Part shown: piece by piece, positions 58,309-64,000 of the stretch
Position numbering within the stretch: the first letter of the stretch is position 1
Layout: the number at the start of each line of letters is the position of its first letter
Assembly: GCA_905199225.1 (NCBI GenBank)
Contig: CAJKFS010000003.1
Span: 26,782 to 90,781 of the forward strand
DNA from: an uncultured Collinsella sp.
GTDB taxonomy: Bacteria; Actinomycetota; Coriobacteriia; Coriobacteriales; Coriobacteriaceae
Length of the DNA stretch: 64,000 nt
Direction: 5' to 3'
The notes under the pieces: model-generated
Told to the model about the DNA's origin: nothing
Databases searched by the model: none
What the model saw: only the letters and a program-made list of their open reading frames with translations
Program-made: the position numbers and the translations under genes

Positions 58309-58887
58309 TTAACCGCGCGCCTTCTTTACGATGGAAAAGTCGGGAGCCATACTCACGACGACATCCGCCGCACTCGACGCAAAGCGCCGGTCCGCATCGA
58401 GTTCACGGGTAACCACCGAGAGCCGAACACCCTCGACACCCCGGAGCATGCGGCCCAAAACAGGCTGCACCGGCGTATACATGCGCACGGTATGCTCGTC
58501 CGAGTCGCCCCGGAAGAGCGGCGCATGCATGTTGCCGATCTCCCAGCACGCATGCGCGAGTGCAATCGGATCCATGCGGTCGACTTCGACCAAATAAACC
58601 TCGGCGCTGCGCAGGCGCACAATAACCGCCACAGGCACCACGCCCGAACGGTCAATGGCGAGCACGTCGCCATCGGCAAGACGACCGCCGTCGGCAGTAT
58701 CCAGCCGAACATCGATCGTGCGCCCCAGCTCCGTCACGCCCACAAACGCGCATACATCAGCCTGGTCCCAATCGAGCAGTAGCTCGTCAACTTCAAAGAC
58801 ACCGCCCAGCTTCCGGCGAAGCAAGAGCTCATAGGACGGATCGTTGAGATTTCCCAAGCATGTCGTCGAAACCAAGCGTTCAGGCAT
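58309..58887 (-). CDS. UreE-like metallochaperone
   Basis: A 192-residue protein resembling urease accessory protein UreE. It opens with a UreE-type N-terminal domain (CLGNLNDPSYELLLRR, then LLLDWDQADVC and GRLADGDVLAI), and the C-terminal ferredoxin-like domain has HACWEIGNMHAPLF, the nickel-site segment of UreE. It lacks a His-rich tail. No urease genes are in the window. It starts four bases after the SlyD-like gene ends; both families bind nickel, suggesting a joint role in supplying another nickel enzyme. Confidence 0.75.
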   Translation of the reverse strand: MPERLVSTTCLGNLNDPSYELLLRRKLGGVFEVDELLLDWDQADVCAFVGVTELGRTIDVRLDTADGGRLADGDVLAIDRSGVVPVAVIVRLRSAEVYLVEVDRMDPIALAHACWEIGNMHAPLFRGDSDEHTVRMYTPVQPVLGRMLRGVEGVRLSVVTRELDADRRFASSAADVVVSMAPDFSIVKKARG

Positions 58888-58890
58888 ACT

Positions 58891-59319
58891 CTAACCCTCG
58901 ACCTCGACGAGCTCGATATCAAAGTTGAGGTCCTTGCCGGCCAACTCGTGGTTGGCGTCGAGCGTCACGGCCTCGGGCGTTACGTCGATGACCACGGCGG
59001 GGACGGGCATGCCACTCGGCGTGGACAGGAAGAGCTTCATGCCCTTCTCGATCTGCTCGATGTTGGGAACCTGCTCGGCCGGGAAGGTCAGAACCATCTC
59101 GGGATTGTGCTCGCCGTAGGCATCGGCAGCAGGAATGTGCACGGTCTTCTTCTCGCCCACCTGCATGTCGACGACAGCGGCGTCGAAGCCCTTGATCATC
59201 TGACCGGCACCGCAGGTGAACTCCAGCGGCTCGCCGCGATCGTAGGAGCTATCGAACTGCGTGCCGTCGTCGAGCGTGCCACGATAATGGGTCTTGACCT
59301 TCTTGCCCTGGTTGGACAT
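58891..59319 (-). CDS. FKBP-type peptidyl-prolyl isomerase, SlyD-like
   Basis: A 142-residue isomerase/chaperone. VKTHYRGTLDDGTQFDSSYD starts the FKBP domain, GQMIKGFDAAVVDMQVGEKK is its core and AYGEHNPEMVLTFPAEQV leads into the insert-in-flap domain typical of SlyD; DANHELAGKDLNFDIELVEV ends it. The long His/Cys-rich nickel-binding tail of E. coli SlyD is missing. It shares an operon with a UreE-like gene. AGGAGG-like GGAGG precedes the ATG at 59319. Confidence 0.87.
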   Translation of the reverse strand: MSNQGKKVKTHYRGTLDDGTQFDSSYDRGEPLEFTCGAGQMIKGFDAAVVDMQVGEKKTVHIPAADAYGEHNPEMVLTFPAEQVPNIEQIEKGMKLFLSTPSGMPVPAVVIDVTPEAVTLDANHELAGKDLNFDIELVEVEG

Positions 59320-59439
59320 GGTAACCTCCGTAATAAGGGCGGCGCACAACGCGGGCCGCCATGAACATATGGCGCTAACTATACCCTAGTCATACAATTC
59401 AATGACAGTTTGCAAAGAAACGCTGCAACCGGAGGAACC

Positions 59440-60453
59440 ATGGCATATCCCGTATTTGATCTACACTGCGACACCGCCGACCGCATCGGCTGGGCCACGC
59501 TCGATCTCGACCTGCGCTTTACCGCCGGCACCGACGGTTATTTCCCCGGCGACGAAACGCATCCGCAAGATTTCGACCTCATCGAGGGCAACGCCTGCGC
59601 CATCTCGCTCGCAAAGATCGGCAACACGCCGTGGGCACAGTGCTTCGCCACGTTTGTCCCCGACGAGATTCCCACCGCCCACGCCGCGCGCTTCCAGGCG
59701 CAAATCATGGCGCACATGAGCGGCCAGGCAATGCTCAACCACGACCGCATGGTCAACGTACGCAGCGCCGCTGACATTCGCCCTGCGCTCAAAGACGGCA
59801 AGGTCGCCTGCATCCACACCATCGAAAACGCCACGTTCTTTGCCGACGACCCCGCGCTGATCGAGGTGCTCAAGAGCCTGGGCGTACTCATGTCATCACT
59901 CAGCTGGAACGCGCAGGGACCGCTTGCGAGCGGGCACGATACCCACGCCGGCCTCACCGCCGCCGGCATCGAGGCACTTACGCAGATGGAGCACGCCGGC
60001 ATGGTACTCGACGTCTCCCACCTCAACGATGAGTGCTTTGACGAGGTTGTCGCCCACGCCACGCGCCCCTTCGTCGCCAGCCACTCCAACTCCCGTGCGG
60101 TTTGCGGCGTCAAACGCAACCTTACCGACGACCAGTTCCGCACCATTCGCGACATGGGCGGCATCGTCGGCCTCAACTACTGCAGCGAGTTCCTATCAAA
60201 CGACGTAACCGACAAGACCGCCGCAGACGTCACCTTCGACCAGCTAGCGGCACATATCGAGCACTGGCTCGACCTGGGCGGCGAGGACGTCATCGCGCTC
60301 GGCGGCGACTGGGACGGCGCCACGGTGCCTGCTTTCCTCTCCGATGCCAGCAAGATGCCCGAGTTCCAGAACATGCTTTCCAAGCATTTTGGCAAGACCG
60401 TGATGCAGAAGCTCTGCAGCGACAACGCGCTTGCCTTCTTTGAGCGTTATTAA
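59440..60453 (+). CDS. Membrane dipeptidase (renal dipeptidase, M19 family)
   Basis: A 337-residue zinc dipeptidase. The metal and substrate motifs are FDLHCDTADRI (residue 6), HTIENATFFADDP (about 125), VLDVSHLNDECFDEVV (about 190) with VASHSNSRAVCG, and VIALGGDWDGATVP near 285. It hydrolyses dipeptides, often with D-residues, and has no signal peptide. GGAGG lies four bases before the ATG. Confidence 0.88.
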   Translation: MAYPVFDLHCDTADRIGWATLDLDLRFTAGTDGYFPGDETHPQDFDLIEGNACAISLAKIGNTPWAQCFATFVPDEIPTAHAARFQAQIMAHMSGQAMLNHDRMVNVRSAADIRPALKDGKVACIHTIENATFFADDPALIEVLKSLGVLMSSLSWNAQGPLASGHDTHAGLTAAGIEALTQMEHAGMVLDVSHLNDECFDEVVAHATRPFVASHSNSRAVCGVKRNLTDDQFRTIRDMGGIVGLNYCSEFLSNDVTDKTAADVTFDQLAAHIEHWLDLGGEDVIALGGDWDGATVPAFLSDASKMPEFQNMLSKHFGKTVMQKLCSDNALAFFERY

Positions 60454-60470
60454 TTTCACATCCCTTGAGC

Positions 60471-60504
60471 GGGCCGGCATGCCGAACGGTCGACATGCCG
60501 GCCC
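60471..60504 (+). terminator. Hairpin between the dipeptidase and metallopeptidase genes
   Basis: GGGCCGGCATG and CATGCCGGCCC form a perfect 11-bp stem. No T-run follows, so it may be a stabilising or partial-termination structure. Confidence 0.5.
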
Positions 60505-60527
60505 GTCCCCAATCTGAAGGACCGCTT

Positions 60528-61304
60528 TTGACGCAGCAGTTTACGATTTCTGTATCCCGGCCGGATGGGACGCCCATCTCCGTCGTCGTTACCAAAAAGC
60601 GCGTCAAAAACTTCAACCTACGCGTCACATCAAGCGGTGAGGTCCACGCCAGCGCACCGATCGGCGCCAGCCGTGAGCGTATCGAAGCATTTGTGAAGCG
60701 CAACAGCGCCTGGATTATCAGCCGACTTGCCCAGCGCGAGCAACGTCAGGCGACGGCGAGAGAGCCGCTCAGCCCCTCGTCCATCATTGCGCTTTGGGGC
60801 AAACCCATCACGGTACAGGATGCGCTCGATCACAACTTTGCATCACCCGCACCGCGGCCCAAGCAGGCCACCTTCGCAAGTTTTATGGGTACCGACGAAT
60901 CGGACGAAGGCCCACAGGCCAAGCGGCGCGCAATCCTCGACGGCCTAACGTCCGACGAGCTCCAGACACGCATCGACCAACTCTATGCATCCGAGGTCAC
61001 CGCAGCGCTACGCGATATGGTGCGCGCATACGAAATCGCAATGGGCGTCACCGTGGCCCGCGTTTCCGTACGTAGTATGAAAACGCGTTGGGGCTCATGC
61101 ACGCCCAAATCCGGTGCCGTTCGCATCGCACGAGAACTTGCCGCCTACCCCGTCGAATGCCTCGACATGGTTGTCGCCCACGAGCTCGTCCACTTGCTCG
61201 AGCCAAGCCACAATCAGCGGTTTCACGCCCTGCTCGACACGTACTGCCCCAACAATAGAGCTCTGTCGCAGCGGCTCAAGCAGCCACCCATAGAGACGTA
61301 TTAG
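60528..61304 (+). CDS. YgjP-like zinc metallopeptidase (M48-related, DUF45)
   Basis: About 258 residues from a TTG start six bases after AAGGA. The first 80 residues hold the DUF45 start (VVVTKKRVKNFNLRVTSSGE, then FVKRNSAWIISRLAQRE). RSMKTRWGSCTPKSGAVRIA and VVAHELVHLLEPSHNQRFH carry the HExxH zinc site and third ligand region. A 45-residue charged insertion (about 115-160) is unusual for the family. The role is unknown; relatives associate with SprT-like DNA-protein repair proteases. Confidence 0.82.
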   Translation: MTQQFTISVSRPDGTPISVVVTKKRVKNFNLRVTSSGEVHASAPIGASRERIEAFVKRNSAWIISRLAQREQRQATAREPLSPSSIIALWGKPITVQDALDHNFASPAPRPKQATFASFMGTDESDEGPQAKRRAILDGLTSDELQTRIDQLYASEVTAALRDMVRAYEIAMGVTVARVSVRSMKTRWGSCTPKSGAVRIARELAAYPVECLDMVVAHELVHLLEPSHNQRFHALLDTYCPNNRALSQRLKQPPIETY

Positions 61305-61310
61305 AACCGG

Positions 61311-61796
61311 TTAGCGCACGCGCTCGATCTCGACACCGCAACTTGCCAGGGGCAGGCCAACAGGAGCCCACGGCTTATCGAGCTTTATGCGCACACCAAG
61401 CAGCGAGGGATAGCGGCGCAGCAGCATCTGGGCCACACCCTCGGCTGCCGCCTCGATAAGTTTAAACGTATGCTCGCGCAGATAGCCATCGACATCGTGG
61501 CACACCGAGCCATAGTCAATCGAGGCGTCCAGGTTATCGTGCTCCCCCGCCGCGCGCAGGTCGGCATAGAGCACCAGAGAAACGACGAACTTCTGACCCA
61601 GCGCGTTCTCCTCGGGATATACACCGTGGTTGGCAAAAACCTCAAGGCCGTCAATGACAATACGATCGGCATGGCGCAAATCGTCATAGCTCACGTGGGG
61701 CACCGCCGTTGCGGTGGATATTTCGCCCCTTCCACGGCGGGCGAGCTCGGCGCCTTCAGTCTTGGTTGCATTCTCGGGCAGTTTCTTGTTGCTCAT
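61311..61796 (-). CDS. folB: Dihydroneopterin aldolase
   Basis: A 161-residue enzyme of folate synthesis that turns dihydroneopterin into 6-hydroxymethyl-dihydropterin and glycolaldehyde. IVIDGLEVFANHGVYPEENA holds the conserved Glu, DASIDYGSVCHDV the Tyr and IKLDKPWAPVGLPLASCGVE the catalytic Lys. The first 43 residues are an extra polar extension. It lies downstream of folE and an HD-domain gene on the same strand. Confidence 0.9.
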   Translation of the reverse strand: MSNKKLPENATKTEGAELARRGRGEISTATAVPHVSYDDLRHADRIVIDGLEVFANHGVYPEENALGQKFVVSLVLYADLRAAGEHDNLDASIDYGSVCHDVDGYLREHTFKLIEAAAEGVAQMLLRRYPSLLGVRIKLDKPWAPVGLPLASCGVEIERVR

Positions 61797-61839
61797 CGCG
61801 ATCGTCTCCTTCGTTTAGAACCCCGACCGCGCAAACTAA

Positions 61840-62421
61840 CTACACGCGAATCGACAGGTTCTTTTTATCATCGCTCCAGTTGCAAGCATTGCGCGCGGGG
61901 CATGCAAAGCAGGCGCGCGACGCTTTGTCGACTGCATAGAGCAAACGCTCAAGCGGTTGGCTGTTCACGCGCAGCTTTCGATGGCCCAGAATGGCCGTCT
62001 TAATGGCTGCGGCATCGGCCGGCTCAAACGCCACGTCATCGGGCATGCCACCGAGAATCGCATCAGCGACGCGCTCGCTTGCAACATCATGGGATATACC
62101 CGATTCGTACTGTTCATCTTTGCCGATATCGTGAAGAAGTGCCGTGGCGTAGATGACCTCGCGGTCAAACTCGAGCTGTTCCTCGAGATTCTTGATCCAC
62201 ATAATGCGGGCGACATCGAGCAGATGGTCGATACCGTGGCGGCAGAAGATGCGCCCCGATTCCAGCTGAGCAATGTTGCCCAGGTGGCGCCGGAACAGGC
62301 CGTTGGCACAGATGTAATCGATACGAGGCATGACGCCAAAAGGCGCCAGGCCCGAAGCCATAAAACCGCGACGCGGCGTTCCCTCGTCAGTATTCGATGT
62401 AAAGTCGTTGACGACTCTCAT
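61840..62421 (-). CDS. HD-domain phosphohydrolase between folE and folB
   Basis: A 193-residue HD-superfamily hydrolase. CRHGIDHLLDVARIMWIKNL contributes the first His, VIYATALLHDIGKDEQYESG the HD pair, and a later Asp is in YAVDKASRACFACP. The C-terminal CFACPARNACNW has four-Cys spacing like a metal or cluster site. It starts two bases after folE ends, so it may hydrolyse a pterin phosphate (the missing dihydroneopterin triphosphate step), but this is inferred only from position. Confidence 0.75.
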   Translation of the reverse strand: MRVVNDFTSNTDEGTPRRGFMASGLAPFGVMPRIDYICANGLFRRHLGNIAQLESGRIFCRHGIDHLLDVARIMWIKNLEEQLEFDREVIYATALLHDIGKDEQYESGISHDVASERVADAILGGMPDDVAFEPADAAAIKTAILGHRKLRVNSQPLERLLYAVDKASRACFACPARNACNWSDDKKNLSIRV

Positions 62422-62423
62422 AG

Positions 62424-62981
62424 TTAGCGTCCCAGCATCCTAAAGAAACGCTCTTCGAGCGCGGGGTCGGTCTCAAAGACGCCGCGGCGAGCGAGCGTCA
62501 CGGTCTTGGTGCCGGGCTTTTGCACGCCGCGCATGGTCATGCACATATGCTCAGCTTCCATGAGCACAATCGCTCCCTGGGGAGCGAGATAATCCATGAG
62601 GGCGTCGGCAACCTGCGCACACAGCTGCTCCTGCAGCTGCAGACGGCGGGCATAAACCTCAACCGTGCGAGCAAGCTTAGAGAGCCCTGCGACACGGCCG
62701 TTGGGGATATAGCCAATGGTAGCCTTGCCATAAAACGGCAGCAGATGATGTTCGCACAGCGAGTAGAACGTGATGTCGCGCTCGATAACCAAATCGTTCG
62801 AAGCGACGGCAAACGTTTTGGACAGGTGCTCCTCGGCACTCTGGTCCATACCGACGGCGATTTCGCCATACATACGGGCAACGCGCGCCGGGGTCTCCAG
62901 CAGGCCCTCCCGAGTTGGGTCCTCGCCTATGCCCTCAAGCAACAGCTTAATGGCGGCCTCGACTTTTTCCTGATCGACCAT
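62424..62981 (-). CDS. folE: GTP cyclohydrolase I
   Basis: A 185-residue enzyme catalysing the first step of folate synthesis, GTP to dihydroneopterin triphosphate. GIGEDPTREGLLETPARVAR is the family start, TFYSLCEHHLLPFYGKATIG holds the zinc Cys and His residues and GLSKLARTVEVYARRLQLQE and HMCMTMRGVQKPG complete the site. The ATG at 62981 follows GTGAGG; 63044 would add a non-conserved extension. Confidence 0.93.
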   Translation of the reverse strand: MVDQEKVEAAIKLLLEGIGEDPTREGLLETPARVARMYGEIAVGMDQSAEEHLSKTFAVASNDLVIERDITFYSLCEHHLLPFYGKATIGYIPNGRVAGLSKLARTVEVYARRLQLQEQLCAQVADALMDYLAPQGAIVLMEAEHMCMTMRGVQKPGTKTVTLARRGVFETDPALEERFFRMLGR

Positions 62982-63047
62982 CTGGGCCTCACTTTTCCGA
63001 TTTTGCGTTCGCGCTATGGTACCACGCCCTCCGGCATCGGCCACAAG

Positions 63048-63629
63048 CTACATAGTATGGGTCGAATAGACCGGATCATCACGCCAAAGTTCAACCGCAT
63101 CACAAAGCGCAACGCCCTCGCGCTCAGCACGGGCGCGCGTAGCGTTCATATCGATCACGCGCTGATTGCTCGAGCCTCTGAAGCGCAACGAGATATCGTA
63201 CAAATCCTGAACGAACGGACCGTCCACCAACATATCGAGGCAGGTAAGGATACGGTCCGTGACCTCGGTATGGTGGCAACCGCCCGGCATAAGCTCCTCG
63301 AGCACATCGCCGGTAAAGCACCAAATGGTCTTGCCCGACCCCGATGGATAGGCCGCACGCACGCGTTCGATAAAGTCGACAAGCCCCGCTTGATTCTCAG
63401 GTTCCATAGGCTCGCCACCCAGAATCGTCAGACCATCGATAAAGGGATGATCGAGACTCTCGATAATTTTGTCCTCGACGGCGCTATCGAACGGCTCGCC
63501 AGCGGCAAAGTCCCACGCGACAGAGTTAAAACAATTCTTGCACCCACGACGGCACCCGCTCACAAACAGAGAAGTACGAACGCCTTCTCCATCAGCAATG
63601 TCGAAATACTTAATGTTCGCGTAGTTCAT
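63048..63629 (-). CDS. nrdG: Anaerobic ribonucleotide reductase activating protein
   Basis: A 193-residue radical-SAM enzyme that generates the glycyl radical of NrdD. MNYANIKYFDIADGEGVRTS is the usual start, SGCRRGCKNCFNSVAWDF carries the CxxxCxxC cluster motif and GLTILGGEPMEPENQAGLVD the SAM-binding GGE. It indicates strictly anaerobic deoxyribonucleotide synthesis. nrdD itself is not in view. GGGAGAG precedes the ATG at 63629, downstream of a long inverted repeat in its leader. Confidence 0.92.
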   Translation of the reverse strand: MNYANIKYFDIADGEGVRTSLFVSGCRRGCKNCFNSVAWDFAAGEPFDSAVEDKIIESLDHPFIDGLTILGGEPMEPENQAGLVDFIERVRAAYPSGSGKTIWCFTGDVLEELMPGGCHHTEVTDRILTCLDMLVDGPFVQDLYDISLRFRGSSNQRVIDMNATRARAEREGVALCDAVELWRDDPVYSTHTM

Positions 63630-63644
63630 AGGTAACTCTCCCGG

Positions 63645-63728
63645 GAGGCCGGGACATATCGTCCCGTCCTCAAACATTCTCGGCCTTCGGCCTGCGAAAC
63701 TGCGGGCGGGACGATATGTCCCGGCCTC
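63645..63728. repeat. Inverted repeat with 22-base perfect arms upstream of nrdG
   Basis: The arm 63645-63666 (GAGGCCGGGACATATCGTCC plus CG) is the exact reverse complement of 63707-63728. A smaller CGGCCTTCGGCCTG hairpin lies inside. It falls in the nrdG leader, 16 bases before the start. Confidence 0.7.
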
Positions 63729-63961
63729 ATGCAAAGGGTAACTCAATGAACGAAGCGAACATCGAGCATAGGGTTCGAGGTCCAATAAAAACTGGGTTGC
63801 GGCTCAACCGCCATCGCAAGTAAATCGCAGCTGCAGCTCAAATTATTTCCGCTAAGAACTTCGAGGAGTGAGCAGACCGTGCGCTGCATCTCAGCTACGT
63901 TAACTTGGCTGAACCGAGAGGGCCGCTTGGGCTTTTGCTCGATATGAGTTCCGCACGCAAA

Positions 63962-63984
63962 GAAGGCCACTTAATGTGGCCTTC
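63962..63984. terminator. Terminator-like hairpin near the right edge
   Basis: GAAGGCCAC (63962-63970) and GTGGCCTTC (63976-63984) form a perfect nine-base stem with a TTAAT loop. The gene it serves is likely beyond the window. Confidence 0.55.
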
Positions 63985-64000
63985 GTCTTGCGCAGGACTG

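Noticed and set aside
63743..63970. 75-codon minus-strand frame near the right edge
   Set aside because: Its start lies in a terminator hairpin, there is no ribosome site, and no family resemblance was seen.

Overview
The window is a 64 kb piece of a high-GC, densely packed chromosome. It most resembles a gut anaerobic actinobacterium of the class Coriobacteriia, probably Collinsella. This is inferred from gene content and style: L-lactate dehydrogenase fermentation, an oxygen-sensitive ribonucleotide reductase activase (NrdG), a DUF3793 protein beside a flavodoxin, LPxTG-like surface proteins, strong AGGAGG ribosome sites and frequent GTG/TTG starts. I saw no rRNA, tRNA, CRISPR array or transposase gene.

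Layout. 0-9.7 kb: the start of a Phd/YefM-like antitoxin, a NdpA-like nucleoid protein, a DUF2974 hydrolase bracketed by two copies of a palindromic repeat, lactate dehydrogenase, an aminotransferase, glutamine-dependent NAD synthetase and two low-complexity proteins. 9.7-15 kb: a 140-nt hairpin element, the translation factor EttA, an SdpR/SdpI-like pair, a candidate type I toxin-antitoxin locus, TcdA, TatD and a 230-bp element with 31-bp terminal inverted repeats. 15-26.5 kb: a long minus-strand catabolic cluster built around fructoselysine-type (Amadori product) degradation. It holds a GntR regulator, a YfcC-type transporter, an amidohydrolase, FrlC-, FrlB- and FrlD-like enzymes, a second PfkB kinase, a TIM-barrel amidohydrolase, YjbQ, BtpA/SgcQ and an FGGY kinase. 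26.5-29 kb: two HAD phosphatases and DeoC.

29-32.9 kb: a small island with two unknown proteins, a ClpP-like protease and a soluble VirD4/TraG-like ATPase. It is flanked on the left by a copied fragment of the pgi 3-prime end and terminator, and on the right by pgi itself. 33-45 kb: pgi, a SOS-type Y-family polymerase with a YolD-like partner, a frameshifted LPxTG-like surface protein, a copper-type HMA protein, DUF3793 plus flavodoxin, and a polar amino-acid ABC transporter whose permease carries an extra extracellular domain. 45-51 kb: endonuclease IV, an oxidoreductase bracketed by a second palindromic repeat family, a ferredoxin-type aldo/keto reductase, a cyclase and a ketopantoate reductase.

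51-64 kb: a secreted protein, then metY with a 17-residue leader peptide and a divergent LysR gene, RNase HI, an oxidoreductase, acylphosphatase, a Fur-family regulator, a HAD phosphatase, a SlyD/UreE-like metallochaperone pair, a dipeptidase, a YgjP-like metallopeptidase, a folE-HD-folB pterin operon and nrdG.

The strongest candidates for something undescribed are: the 28-residue hydrophobic toxin with a sequestered ribosome site and a convergent antisense promoter (12.8-13.1 kb); the ClpP-like/VirD4-like operon in the pgi-associated island; the leader peptide of metY; the SlyD-UreE pair without urease; and several families of structured intergenic repeats, two of which bracket single genes.
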